DNA from: Budorcas taxicolor
Lineage: Eukaryota; Chordata; Mammalia; Artiodactyla; Bovidae
Direction of reading: 5' to 3'
DNA length: 64,000 nucleotides
NCBI RefSeq assembly: GCF_023091745.1
Contig: NC_068910.1
Coordinates: forward strand, 174,709,170 to 174,773,169
Shown here: piece by piece, positions 11,441-22,449 of the stretch
How the letters are laid out: each line of letters starts with the position of its first letter
How positions within the stretch are numbered: the first letter of the stretch is position 1
The notes under the pieces: generated by a model
What the model was told of the DNA's origin: nothing
Databases searched by the model: none
The model's input: only the letters and a program-made list of their open reading frames with translations
Translations under genes and position numbers: made by a program

Positions 11441-11514
11441 GTCTTTGTTTGTTTATTTGTTGAAAGACCAGCACTCTTTCACTAACTGCGTTGGTACCAT
11501 CACCTGCTTCCTAC

Positions 11515-11814
11515 CTCTTTCTGGGACTGGTTGAATTGCTCTGTCAGTTGTGTTTGTGCCAGCATTACTCTTTCCAGTTCATCTGACTTCTTTTTCATTT
11601 CCTTCCTCAGGTCTTCTGAAACTGAACCATTACTGTCAATTTCCTTCTTCAAACGTGATTCAAATTCTACAACCAAACTTTTAAGGTTTTCAATTTCTTT
11701 CTCCTTTAATGCAGATTCTTCAGTATATTGAACATGGGATTTACGGAGTTTTTCTTCAAGAGCAGCGAGTTTGAATCTTAGATCTTTAGTAGCACCTTCG
11801 ATTAAGTCGGATAT
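11515..11814 (-). CDS. LEKR1: Coding exon 5 of 5 seen (coiled-coil protein, LEKR1-like)
   Basis: An exactly 300-base, 100-codon exon, phase 0 at both ends. The acceptor is TTATCTTACAG and the donor CAGAAAGAG|GTAGGA. It begins ISDLIEGATKDLRFKLAALE, has a heptad-rich middle (KEKEIENLKSLVVEFESRL), a short break around DSNGSVSEDL, and ends ELERVMLAQTQLTEQFNQ followed by SQKE. The Asn-Gly-Ser interruption may be a hinge between two coiled-coil segments. Later exons are expected below position 11515 on the minus strand, but none could be recognised in 1-11514, so the 3' end of the gene probably lies outside the window. Confidence 0.9.
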
Positions 11815-12185
11815 CTGTAAGATAAGTCTTGCATTAGTTTGTAGGTAATAGTCTCTAGGTATCCAGAGAATTCTCTTGGTTTTAAGAGTTTTATTCTAAA
11901 TAATTGGTATTCTCTTCTGATCTGATGAAAACATATCTTATGACCTATATAGGCCTTCACGATTTTAAAAGTTAAGACTAAGATTTTATTTTTATCACTG
12001 AAAATGGAATTGCATTAATCACTTGAACATACTTTGAAATACCTAAATCTTTGTAACGGAACTGAACTACCAAGGACAACTCAAGTCTTGATCAAGTGCC
12101 TGTCTGGACTAACTTTAGGGTAACTTTGGGACCTAGAAATACCTGATGTTTGGGGATGCATGTAGGAGAGCATCATGGCTACAGT
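11815..12185. other. Intron sequence, unrecognised
   Basis: AT-rich intron directly upstream (in gene sense) of the 300-base exon. It holds that exon's acceptor and polypyrimidine tract; nothing else recognised. Confidence 0.5.
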
Positions 12186-12571
12186 CAGTCAGTCAGTTCA
12201 GTCGCTCAGTCGTGTCCGACTCTTTGTAACCCCATGGACTGCAGCATGCCAGGCCTCCCTGTCCATTGCCAACTCCCGGAGTTTACTCAAACTCATGTCC
12301 ATTGAGTCAGTGATGCCATCCAACCATCTCATCCTCTGTCATCCTCTTCTCCTCCTGCCTTCAATCTTTCCCAGCATCAGGGTCTTTTCAAATGAGTTAG
12401 TTCTTCACATCAGGTGGCCAAAGTACTGGAGTTTCAGCTTCAGAATCTGTCCTTCCAATGAATATTCAGGACTGATTTCCTTTAGGATGGACTGATTGGA
12501 TCTTCTTGCAGTCCAAGGGACTCTCAAGAGTTTTCTCCAATACCACAGTTCAAAAACATCAATTCTTTGGT
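12186..12571 (-). mobile_element. BovB 3' fragment, antisense
   Basis: Starts with the tail (CAGTCAGTTCAGTCGCTCAG) and ends inside TTCTTTGGTGCT. GCTACAGTC before and GCTATAGTC after are a likely target duplication with one mismatch. Confidence 0.87.
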
Positions 12572-12715
12572 GCTATAGTCTACTCAAATCATACTAGTAA
12601 GGTTTCCTTTGATGTATTTTTTTTTCATCCTTGTATATGATGATTGAAGGTACCCTAGATACCACATCTTCTATAGTAGCCCTGCCCAATAGAACTTTCT
12701 TCAGTGACAGAATAC

Positions 12716-14097
12716 ATGAGCAAATTTGGAAAATTCAGCAGTGGCCATAGGACTGGAAAATGTCAGTTTTCATTCCAGTCTCAAAGAAGGGCAATGCCAA
12801 AGAATGTTCAAACTACCATACAACTGCACCCTCATTTCACATGCTAGTAAGGTTGTGCTCAAAATCTTTCAAGGTAGGTGTCAGCAGTATGTGAACTGAG
12901 AACTTCCAGATGTACAAGCTGGATTTAGAAAAGGCAGAGGAAGTACAGATCAAATTGCCAATGTTTGTTGGATCATAAAGAAAGAAAGGAAACTCCAGAA
13001 AAGTATCTACTTCTGCTTCATTGACTATGCTAAAGCCTTTGACTATGTGGATCACAACAAACTGGAAAATTCTTAAAAGAGATGGAAATACATGACCACC
13101 TTACCTGCCTCCTGAGAAACTTGTATGTGGGTCAATAAACGACATATAGAACCAGATATGGAACAATGGACTGTTTCAAAATAGGGAAAGGAGTGCCTCA
13201 AGGCAGTATATTGTCACCCTGCTTATTTAACTTATATACAGAGTACATTATGTGAAAGATGGCCTGGATGAAGCACAAGCTGGAATCAAGGCTGTTGGAG
13301 AAATATCAACAACCCCAGATATGCAGATGATACCACTCTAGTGGCAGAAAGTAAAGAGGAACTGATGTGTTTCCTGATGAAGGTGAAAGAGGAGAGGGAA
13401 AAGCTGGCTTGAAACTGAATATTAAAAAAAAAACTAAGATCATGGCATCTGGTCCCATCACTTCACAGTAAAGAGCTGGGGAAAAAATGGAAACAGTGAC
13501 AGATTTTATTTTCTTGGGCTCTGAAAATCACTGCAGATGGTGACTGCAGCCATGAAATTAAAAGATGCTTGCTCCTTGGAAGAAAAGCTATGACAAACCT
13601 GGACAGCATATTAAAAAGCAGAGACGTCACTTTGCTGACAAAGGTCTATATAGTCAAAGCTATGGTTTTTCCAGTAATCATGTACAGATGTGAGAGCTGT
13701 ACCACAAAGAAGGCTGAGCACTGACGAAACTATGCTTTTGAACTGTGGTGCTAGAGAATATTCTTGAGAGCCCCTTGGACAGCAAGGAGATGAAACCAGT
13801 CAATCTTAAAGGAGATCAACCCTGAATATTCATTAGTGGGACTGATGTTGAAGCTGAAGCTCCAATACTTTGGCTACTTGATGAGAAAAGCTGACTCATT
13901 GGAAAAGACCCTGATGCTGGGAAGGACTGAAAGCAAAAGGAGAAGGGGGCGGCAGAGAATGAGATGATTAGATAGAGTCACCGACTCAGGGGACATGAAT
14001 TTGAATAGACTCCAGAAAACAGTGAAGGACTGGGGAGCCTGGTGTGCTGCAGCCCATGGGGTTGCAAAGAATCAGACACAACTTAGTGACTGAACAA
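12716..14097 (+). mobile_element. BovB LINE, 5'-truncated, old copy
   Basis: Sense BovB from the reverse transcriptase region (AAATTTGGAAAATTCAGCAG, AGAAAAGGCAGAGGAAGTAC, GATATGCAGATGATACCACT) to the 3' tail. It carries many small indels and substitutions, more than the copies at 25.2 or 41.7 kb, so it is an older insertion. No useful frame remains. Confidence 0.9.
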
Positions 14098-14176
14098 GAA
14101 GAAGAAATATTCTGCACTGTCATATGTGGTAGCCACTACCCACATGTGACTATTGATAGTGGTGTACTGGTAAATA

Positions 14177-14472
14177 CTTCCCTGATAGCTCAATTAGTAA
14201 AGAATCAGCCTGCAATGCAGGAGACCCTGGTTTGATTCCTGGGTCAGGAAGATCCGCTGGAGAAGGGATAGGCTATCCATTGCGGTACTCTTGGGCTTCC
14301 CTTGTGGCTCAGCTGGTAAACAATCCACCTGCAATGTGGGAGACCTGGGTTTGATCCCTGGTTTGGGAAGATCCCCTAGAGAAGGGAAAGGCTACCCACT
14401 TCAGTATTCTGCCCTGAAGAATTCCATGGACTATGAAGTCCATGGGGGTCGCAAAGAGTCAGACGCAACTGC
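14177..14472 (+). mobile_element. Two-headed Bov-tA SINE (two tRNA-like units, one BovA tail)
   Basis: One insertion framed by ACTGGTAAATA at 14166-14176 and 14473-14483. Inside are two tRNA-like heads (starting about 14177 and 14293), each with A-box-like TAGCTCAATTAG/TGGCTCAGCTGG and B-box-like GGTTTGATTCC/GGTTTGATCCC. A BovA-type 3' part (CATGGGGGTCGCAAAGAGTC) follows only the second. Confidence 0.85.
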
Positions 14473-14492
14473 ACTGGTAAATATTTAACAAT

Positions 14493-14493
14493 G

Positions 14494-14556
<63 letters not shown>

Positions 14557-14560
14557 AGAA
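14493..14560 (+). repeat. (CT)n(CA)n compound microsatellite
   Basis: About 40 bases of CT repeat passing directly into about 27 bases of CA repeat, 10 bases past the SINE target duplication. Confidence 0.95.
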
Positions 14561-15479
14561 GTCAGATTTGCATTCAGTTTCCATGGTGTAAACACTCTCA
14601 CCATGACCAATTCCAAGCTATGAAGGTGAAATCACTGATCACTGAGCTGAGAAGAAGTGTTAATAGTAGGCTCTCACTTACTAGTATGGGCTATTGCACC
14701 CTTGAAATGTGGCAAACATGAGTGAGGAACTCAATTTTCAATTTTATTTAACTTCAATTAATTAAAACTTAAGTAGGCACATAAGTTACTATATTAGACA
14801 ATGCAGTTCTAGAGGATACCACAATACTTTGAAAATATACTGCTTCTGAAGGTGGTACCTCTAGACAAACAGAGGAAAGAACAACTTGAGAAACTTTTCA
14901 GTGTCACAGCATCTTTAGAAGGGAAAAGACTGCTTATTTTTCTCCTTAAAAAAGCAAAACAAATAACACAAAACAGACCAGGAAGAGCAAAGCTGCTTCT
15001 GACAAAACATATCATTATTTATGCTACGGATATTGTCATATTATAAATATTAGTACAACAAGAAATCAGCCCATGAAGAATCTGGAAAGCATTTACAGAC
15101 TAAAGTTCCAAGGATTTTGTGAACCATTACTTAAGAGTTATGTACCCAAAATGTGTTTCAAATGTTAAATTTACATTAATAATAACTTTTACAAGAAATC
15201 TATTCACCACAGTTTTTATAAATTAATATTCCATTTTCTTCAATTAACCCAGGGAAGAAGAGGGTCACTTCTGGGTCTGAGCAGTAGTTTCCTTCATCCA
15301 GAGGAGAGTTGCCACTAAAACAGAGCAGGTTATCTTGGGAAGAGGAGGCTCAGAGAGCCATAAACATGCTTTGATTTTTTAATAAGGGAGTCAACAATAA
15401 AAAAAAAAATCAAGAGAATTCACTCACAAAATCTGGACTTAGGACTGCTCTTAAAAGACTGTAGCCCTGGCAAGTTGGG
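14561..15479. other. Intron sequence, unrecognised
   Basis: AT-rich. Short frames on both strands near 14809-15046 lack splice sites and family features. No repeat recognised. Confidence 0.4.
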
Positions 15480-15700
15480 GCTTGCCTTTCAGCATTCCCC
15501 TGCTGATGGTCCTGGGCCACCTGGGAGAGTAACAGCAGTCACAGGGTGAGGGGAAAAGGGGAGTGGGGGCAGGAGCCGGGAAGTAAGGGCATGTCTAGGA
15601 CAGGACTGTCCAGAAGAGGAGGAGGGGGCCTTAGGTGAGCCGAGGCTACAACTCCCAGCGCATGCTCCATTGTCCCATTGTCCCAAATAGGACTGCACTT
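15480..15700. promoter_or_regulatory. GC-rich patch with a ZNF143/STAF-like motif
   Basis: A locally GC-rich block inside AT-rich intron. At 15645-15665 it carries GCTACAACTCCCAGCGCATG followed by C, close to the ACTACAAYTCCCAG-type motif bound by ZNF143 in many mammalian promoters. The tail has two extra bases compared with the usual CAGMATGC form. G-rich runs (15547-15570, 15617-15628) surround it. It may be an enhancer, an alternative promoter or a decayed CpG island; there is no direct evidence of activity. Confidence 0.35.
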
Positions 15701-15964
15701 AGAAAACAGAAATTCAGAGATTAAATTATTATTAAGAATTTCAAGACAGCATTAAGCCTGCAAGGTTTGTATGGGGACCTATGATACCACATTCACGTGG
15801 CTGGCCCTGACTATTCACAGTGAGCTACTGAAAAACTACCATATCCCCTGTACAACAAAGTGGAGGCCGCAAGTCTCATTTAATGCTAATTTACATAAAT
15901 TCTTAATGAGTTTATTCAAAATGTAACTTTACCACTAGGTCTTGGTTAATATACTCACAAAAAA

Positions 15965-15965
<1 letters not shown>

Positions 15966-16001
<36 letters not shown>
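15966..16001 (+). repeat. (CA)n microsatellite
   Basis: About 18 CA units without interruption. Confidence 0.95.
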
Positions 16002-16004
<3 letters not shown>

Positions 16005-16511
16005 ACTTTCAGGTCTTATGAAAACAAGGGAACCTTGTCAAAACCTTATATTTTGTTTAGTAAACATTGTTTAAGAAATAATGGACGTCTGATATGTAAA
16101 AAATATTTCCCCTTCATTCAAAACTAAAATTGAAAATATTTGCAACTAAAAGGGATAGACTTTAGTTGTTGGTAAAATTTAGGTATGTAAAACACATCAT
16201 TATCATTTGTTGGACATTTGAGGTATTAGAATATCTAACCGTGTTAATTATTAGTTATGTAATTTATGCTGTTTAAAAAATACATTTATTTAGTAGGAAA
16301 AATTCCATACATAGCTAGATTATATTCTTATATAATTTATCTCAGTCATTCATTATGGAGAATAGCCAAATCATTCTATCTAAAAATAAGCTGTGATGAC
16401 CATGACGAAATCTATAAGAGTTAGAAACATAGTGTTGTCCTTTTAGGAGGAGATAACCAACACCTACAGTTTCAAATCCATTAAATGATGATGAATACCA
16501 TAATGACAGAC
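16002..16511. other. Intron sequence, unrecognised
   Basis: AT-rich intron adjoining the 165-base exon and containing its donor. Nothing else recognised. Confidence 0.45.
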
Positions 16512-16676
16512 CTTCATTTGTAGTTCTTCTTGTTCTTTCTTATACTTTTGGATTATTTCTTGGTGTTTTTCCTTTTCAATATTAAGTTCCAGTTTAGCTT
16601 CTTCCTTAAAGAGAAGAGCTTGCTCCTGAAATTCAACCAAATGTTGGGCTCTTTCTTTGGTAATTTCAGCTTCAAT
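16512..16676 (-). CDS. LEKR1: Coding exon 4 of 5 seen (coiled-coil protein, LEKR1-like)
   Basis: A 165-base, 55-codon internal exon in phase 0 at both ends. The acceptor reads CTATTTTCTAG and the donor ATGAAG|GTCTGT. Of 55 residues 14 are Glu and 10 are Lys, with Leu, Ile and Phe at helical spacing (AQHLVEFQEQALLFKEEAKL, NIEKEKHQEIIQKYKKEQEE). There is no Pro or Gly. It reads directly on from the phase-0 end of the 94-base exon and into the 300-base exon. The composition is the basis for a Leu/Glu/Lys-rich protein assignment. Confidence 0.88.
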
Positions 16677-16754
16677 CTAGAAAATAGCATTTAACATACA
16701 TATTATCATAAATAAATTTAACACCATATTATCATAAGTAAATTAAGCCTATTT

Positions 16755-16965
16755 TCAGACTCATTTTTTTCTCCCAGGTTTGTTGATATAATTGACATAC
16801 AGTACTATATAAGTTTAAGGTGTACAGTATAAAGATTTCACTTACATATATCCTGAAGTTATTATCACAAAAGTTTACAGAACATCCATCATCTCATATA
16901 GATACAAAATTAAAGAAATAGAACTTTTCCTTGTGATGAGAACTCTTAGGGTCTAATCATTTAAA
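16755..16965. mobile_element. L1 3'-region fragment
   Basis: TTGATATAATTGACATACAG, AGTTTAAGGTGTACAGTATA, ACATCCATCATCTCATATAG and CTTGTGATGAGAACTCTTAG are typical of the 3' end of old L1M elements. Orientation not decided. Confidence 0.6.
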
Positions 16966-17484
16966 AATTCTAATTCTAACATGAATTTTTAAATTCTAAT
17001 GTTAAAAAAAAATCTGATTCAGAACTTGGACCAGAGAAGCTGACCTTGGGTCAAATATCTCCAGATCTTCTAAGACTTTTAAGACCTGTAAAATGAGTAG
17101 AAAAGGTAGGACAATGTAAGTTTTCAGAAATGCTAAAAGCTTAGTCTTCTGTACATTTATAGTGTAAACTCTGTCCTTTGCCAGCAACCCTATAAGGAAA
17201 AAAAAAAAAGAAGAAAAGATTTTGAGGCTCTCACACTAAGTTCTGTTGAAAACTCAGAGTGGATACAAGGTATAAATGCTGATTTTTTAAAAATGAGCCT
17301 TTCGTGATGGAGACCACAGACAGTTTTGGAGTCATAGATTATCATTCTAATGAGATTGAGGCCAGAAGGGTGATTGAAGGAAAACATAGTCAGTGATGCT
17401 TGTATCCAGATTTCTACTCAGAACCACAGTGTTGGAAGGGACCTTAAAAATCCCCTAGTTCATTTTCTCAAGCTTCCATGAATT
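16966..17484. other. Intron sequence, unrecognised
   Basis: No exon or clear repeat. TTGGAAGGGACCTTAAAAAT at about 17433 hints at an old SINE remnant. Confidence 0.4.
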
Positions 17485-17690
17485 GTGGAAGGATAAACAA
17501 AGGCTTTGGACTCAGAGTTTAAATCCTGGCTCTAAATCCTGGCTCTGCCACTCTAGCTGTGTGATCTTAAATTGTGACTGTAACCTCTCCTGGTGGGGTT
17601 ATAACTGATTCCCTTGAGGGTTGTTATGAGGATTAAATGAGACGAAACATCTGTGTAAAGCTCTTGCAGGAGCAGGAATTCAGCAGTCAG
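17485..17690 (+). mobile_element. MIR SINE with an internal 13-base duplication
   Basis: Sense MIR: GGCTTTGGACTCAGAGTTTA, CTCTGCCACTCTAGCTGTGT, TTGTTATGAGGATTAAATGA, GTAAAGCTCTTG. The unit AAATCCTGGCTCT is present twice in tandem at 17521-17546. Confidence 0.8.
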
Positions 17691-18639
17691 TGGAGATTAC
17701 TTCTACACTCTGACTTCAATCTCTACCATGGACTCTGCACCAAATGATTATCTGCTCTATGCATTGACACCACCAGAAACCATAACTCACTCCTTCCCCA
17801 GCAGGCACTTCCATTTTCAGACAGCACTAAGCATTAGGAAGCTTTTCCTTTAGTTGAGCCAACATCTCTCTCCCTGTGGTTTTTAGCCATTGGTTTTGGC
17901 TCTGCCTACTTGAGCAAGAGAGAACAAATCCATGAGTACTGGAGTCATTTACGCCTGGGAGTTTATCTAGTGGATTAGAGAAGGGATCCCAGTGACAGGT
18001 TGGCTCTAGATTTACATTGTGCCATTATAAATTATTTAGATTATAAATTCTAAAACCAAGTAAAAGCAGATAACTTGGGAGAAAAACTGTCAAACCTGAC
18101 TTACTGTGACTGTGATTCTCAAGCCAGTAAGAGGAGAGAGGTCAACTTGAATTTCTCAAGGGAACACTAAAACTGGGAAACAGAAAGCTCGCTAAGGAAC
18201 TTTGCAGGAAGCCCTTTAAATTACATAAAATGCAGATAGAAGACCAGCCTCAGTATAGGGTCAGTGGGGCTTATTGCACTGGTCATTTGCCTCAAGGCAA
18301 AGCACTTATGCTTATACTCACTGCACCGGAGTTGTTTTGGCTCTTTCAAAATAAGTTTCTAGATTGTTTGGAGGAAAGAATACCGATAATCATTTAGGCA
18401 CATGACAGAATTGTTCAGATAAGTTGTTATCAGGTTGTGAAAAGCAAAGAAAGCCTCAGGGCACTTAAGAGAAAAAAGCAGATGTTCTTCTGAATTTCAG
18501 TTACTTTTGTTCTTGCCTCCTGGTAACCATATAGATACATCATAGGTGTCTCAAACAAACTGTCTGTACCAGAGATCTTGATACAATCCCCCCACCGGTT
18601 CCTTCCTCAGTGCTCCCTATCTCAGGATGTGCGCCACTG
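17691..18639. other. Intron sequence, unrecognised
   Basis: No repeat, splice-bounded frame or RNA gene recognised. Confidence 0.4.
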
Positions 18640-19240
18640 CCCGTGGAGTTATTCAAGTCAGTAACTGGAGGAATTGCCTTTCACACTTCTCTCTCCTTTA
18701 CCCTCCACACCTAATCCACCATCAAGCCCTGCTCATTTTGCCTCCAAAAGATACACTGAATCTATTGATTTCTCTGTGCTTCTTACTATCAGCACCCTAG
18801 TTGTGGTCACCACCACCTCCTGACTTGGCTCCTTATTTCTACTCCTGCCTCTCTCCAACCCCTGATACACAGCAGAGTGTTCTTCACAAACTGTACATTG
18901 AATTCTTTTATTCCCTCTTGATGGCTTTTCACTGCATTATAAAATCCAAACTCCCAATCCAAACTCTTCTACTAGAATACCACCAGCCCCTATGACACCT
19001 TTGCAAGAATCAACAAAGCACACCTTCCTTAGATAAACACAGCCTTGGGCAGGGCACAGGACATGGTGAGCAGAGCTCAGGCCTGGTTTCAGCTCCCTTC
19101 TCTCCCCTGGCCGATGCTATTATTATTCATGGCACAAGCAGGACACCACGTATGGCAGCCCTGGACTTCTCCAACCTGACTTTCAAACTGTATTTCCCAT
19201 TTGACTACTGTGCTCTAGCCATGCTGGAATAGATAAGTTA
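18640..19240 (+). mobile_element. LINE-2 (L2) fragment
   Basis: Sense L2 words: CACACCTAATCCACCATCAA, CTGACTTGGCTCCTTATTTC, CTTTTCACTGCATTATAAAA, TCCAAACTCCC and TACTGTGCTCTAGCCATGCT. Old; edges approximate. Confidence 0.55.
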
Positions 19241-20225
19241 AGAACACGTGAAAAGAGGAAATCAAATACAAAACATTCATAAAACTTTGAGTTACTAGTC
19301 CACAAGATACTTTGACACTATTTTAAAAAAGAGAGTAAATAAACATTTTTTTTGAGAAGCTAAAGAAAAATTTGTGCTGAGGTACTAAAATGTCAAGTGT
19401 TCAAAAAATTTTGCTTGTGTAGTTAATTGGTAGAGCCAAATAGTTATTTTAGGATAGAAAGACATCTTTCAAAATATGGACTCAAGAGAAGAAGAATGTG
19501 CACAAATGAGGTGGGACAGGACAAACTGTAAATTAGGTGACAGCAGGACTTCAGAGGAACTTTTAAAACAGAAGTTCTTTAAATTATGAGGAAAAGGTCA
19601 TTTAGCAAATCAGCAGAGTCCCTTGAAGATGAAACAAAGGATGCATTCAGGGAAGGAAAGAGGGTGGCTGACTGGCTGAATGAGTAGAATGTTCTGTTCT
19701 ACCTGATACAGGAAGAAAGGGCTCTTTGCCTCTGAACTATTCCTTGGAATAAACTAGTATAGGTAAGGAGAGAGGGAAAAAGAAAGGAACAGACAGAGGG
19801 TGGGAAAGAAAAAGCACTACAGATAGAAAGGAGAAGAGTGATATACTGATTTGATTTTTTAATTTGTACAACCTGAGAAAGAGAAGCAAAGGGATGAACT
19901 TCAGGTGGAACTTCTAAATATTTAAGGACACTGCAATGGCAAGTCAAAAGCCATCTGAATGTGTTGACTCTGTAGCACAGAGAGATGACACTACCGGTTC
20001 CTTCAAGACCTGAAGAGTCTGAACAAAACGATGAGCCCACCAACAATGACTTGCTTAAGCTGGTATATTGTCATTGAGAAGATGAATTCAAGTGAAATTG
20101 TCATGTTTATGTTTCCTACATGTTGATAACAGCTATTTGTTTACAAAAATCTTAGATGGCAGGACTTATGTTTATGAAAAATACATAAATTAGGTGATGG
20201 TGCATACATAAAATATGAACTGCTT
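19241..20225. other. Intron sequence, unrecognised
   Basis: AT-rich and partly purine-rich (19760-19830). The minus-strand frame at 19699-20046 has no supporting splice sites or family resemblance. Confidence 0.4.
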
Positions 20226-20525
20226 TCAGTTCAGTTCAGTTCAGTTGCTCAGTCGTGTCCGACTCTTTGTGACCCCGTGAATCGCAGCACGCCAGGCCTC
20301 CCTGTCCATCACCAACTCCCGGAATTCACCCAAACTCATGTCCATCGAGTCGGTAATGCCATCCAGCCATCTCATCCTCTGTCATCCCCTTCTCCTCCTG
20401 CCCTTAATCCCTCCCAGCATCAGGGTCTTTACCAGTGAGTCAGCTCTTTGCATGAGGTGGCCAAAGTATTAGAGTTTCAGCTTTAGCATCAGTCTTTCCA
20501 ATGAACACCCAGGACTGATCTCCTT
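20226..20525 (-). mobile_element. BovB 3' fragment, antisense, young
   Basis: CAGTTCAGTTCAGTTCAGTT tail, GTCGTGTCCGACTCTTTGTG and GTCATCCCCTTCTCCTCCTG, truncated at GGACTGATCTCCTTA. Little diverged and CpG-retaining, so relatively young. Confidence 0.9.
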
Positions 20526-20859
20526 ATATAATAGTAATTCTGATACTCTGAGAAAATTTTAATTTAAAAAAAGCATGAATAAAAATATGAGCTTAAGAGT
20601 TAGAGAAAGTAAAATCAACTGTTGTCTGTGTACACATTCCGGCTTTTAGTTCATCTGTATCTTCCTCTAGCTCAACTGTCATTCCTGAAGGGCTTCTGAA
20701 GACTTCAAAGCATTCTGAGTATATTGTTCTTTAAAATCCTTTTTGTACTTGTGTTGAAATGCATAAATTAGTGTTTTATAATATTTGTTTCTAATACTTA
20801 TGTGCAAAATGCTGTCTTTTCACTGTTTCCCAAGTGAGATCTTTCTGGTTGATTCTGAT
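20526..20859. other. AT-rich intron sequence, unrecognised
   Basis: No gene or repeat recognised. Confidence 0.4.
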
Positions 20860-21345
20860 ATCATTTTCTGTTTGTAGGGAAAGAGCAAATTAGCCAAGAC
20901 AGTGGTGGTCAGGCTCTCACACCATGTCCTTTCACTCTTGCCCCATGTTTTGTAAATAATGATTATATAACAGTTGAGCTCACTTATAGCACTGCGCATG
21001 CACGTCACAAGGTACTCACTTGGCCACTGGCTACCTTTGTTCTGTAAGCATATATAAGCTCCACCTGAAAAAGCCCTTGCAGTTACATTTTGGCTGCGTT
21101 ATGGCGGTGAGGCTGTGTTATGGCTGTGACGGCTGGGTCAACCGCAAGAGGAGAGAAGACAGCGTATCTGCTGCTAGTGCTGCTGTGCCAGTTAGGAGAA
21201 AATAAATGTGTTTGCAATTCCTACGACTCCATGAGTTTTCTTCCGGCTTCCCTGCTTGTGCCTTGCCTAGCATGGGTTCAATGAACACTATGCAAAGGGA
21301 GATACAGTGAGACAGTGTTCATGGAGGCAGACACCATGTTACAAC
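20860..21345 (+). mobile_element. Possible solo LTR of a ruminant endogenous retrovirus
   Basis: A compositionally distinct block with LTR-like order: a CpG-bearing enhancer-like stretch (GCGCATGCACGTCAC at 20995-21009), a TATA-type box (TATATAAG at 21051), a polyadenylation signal (AATAAA at 21201-21206) and a C/T-rich 3' part. No terminal dinucleotides with a clear target duplication could be fixed, and there is no coding interior. It could instead be a small promoter-like element of other origin. Confidence 0.4.
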
Positions 21346-21479
21346 ATAATCACTTATTATTTGATGATCCCTTTAAAACCAAGAAAATTTCAAATGTCAA
21401 GTAGAAATCAGACCACTTGTTTATATTTGATGTACATTTATCATTAAACAAAATATTAATATACCTCCTGAAAATGATT

Positions 21480-21693
21480 ATGAGTGAGTGAAAATTGCTC
21501 AGTCATGTTGGACTCTTTGCAACCCCATGGACTGTAGCCCACCAGGCTTCTCTGTCCATGGAATTTTCCAGGCAAGAATACTGAAGTGCATTGCCATTCC
21601 CTTCTCCAGGGGATCTTCCTGACCCAGGGATTGAACCCAGGTTTCTGGCATTGCAGACAGATTCTTTACTCTCTGAGCCACCAGGGAAGCCCA
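21480..21693 (-). mobile_element. Bov-tA SINE, antisense
   Basis: GACTCTTTGCAACCCCATGG, AGGCAAGAATACTGAAGTGC, CTTCTCCAGGGGATCTTCCT and GAGCCACCAGGGAAGCCC. Exact target duplication AAAATGATT at 21471-21479 and 21694-21702. Confidence 0.93.
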
Positions 21694-21904
21694 AAAATGA
21701 TTCTACTATTTTCTAAAAGTTAGAAACAAATTGTAATTGAAAACTAGTATTTCAGATTATTTCTAAATTAACCACTGAATAACTATGTTATAAAAGTAGA
21801 TGACTATTCAAACACTAGACTTTGTAATTAAAAATGCAAATGCTAAGGAATCAGACTAAGTATTGAAGTCCTGCCAAGAACTGAGGAAAACTGAGGACAG
21901 AAGA

Positions 21905-22110
21905 AGAGAATGTTCACTGAGTACCTCATACAAGCTAGGTTGTATGGTATAGGGCTCTTTTCCTCTACTAACTCATTTAATTCTTACAACAATTCTGAAA
22001 GAACGTATAGTACTTATTGTTCCCACTGTATAGAGTAAGAAATAGACTCAGAGAAATTTAGTGCCTTCACCAAGATCTTAGAGCTACCATGAGGCGGGGC
22101 AGGCTGTGCA
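21905..22110 (-). mobile_element. MIR-type SINE, antisense
   Basis: CACTGAGTACCTCATACAAG, ACTAACTCATTTAATTCTTA, CAACAATTCTGAAAGAACGT, and an altered form of the ACTGAGGCACAGAGAGGTTA block. Old. Confidence 0.55.
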
Positions 22111-22330
22111 CTCAGATGTCTCTGGTGGGCTCCATAGCTCAGTGTGGTGAGTTTTCCCAGGCACCTTGCTTCCCCACACATTTACATGGTGCAGTGGTTA
22201 AGGGAATGGAGTTGGTACTGATTTAGTTCAAAATATTGGGAGATTTTTTTCCAGATAACTTTCTGTTAATGAATTCTAATTTAATTCCATTGTGGTTAGA
22301 GAAAATTCTTCGTACGGCTTGAATTCTTTT

Positions 22331-22449
22331 TTTGTTGTTGTTGTTCAGTTGTTCAGTTATGTCTGACTCTTTGTGACCCCATGGACTGCAGCATGCCAGG
22401 CTTCCCTGTCCTTCACTGTCTCTCGGAGTTTATTCAAAGTCATGTCCAG
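22331..22449 (-). mobile_element. Short antisense BovB/BovA 3' fragment with exact target duplication
   Basis: A TTG-repeat tail, GTCTGACTCTTTGTGACCCC, ATGGACTGCAGCATGCCAGG and CTCTCGGAGTTTATTCAAAG. The 11-base target duplication TGAATTCTTTT flanks it at 22320-22330 and 22450-22460. Only about 119 bases long, a severe 5' truncation. Confidence 0.92.

Noticed and set aside
1..11514. Search for the next downstream coding exon of the coiled-coil gene
   Set aside because: No minus-strand phase-0 segment with AG/GT borders and Glu/Lys-rich content was found; the remaining exons are probably outside the window.
19699..20046. 115-codon minus-strand frame as an extra exon of the coiled-coil gene
   Set aside because: Composition is Ser/Cys/Phe-rich, unlike the Glu/Lys-rich exons, and suitable splice sites are missing.
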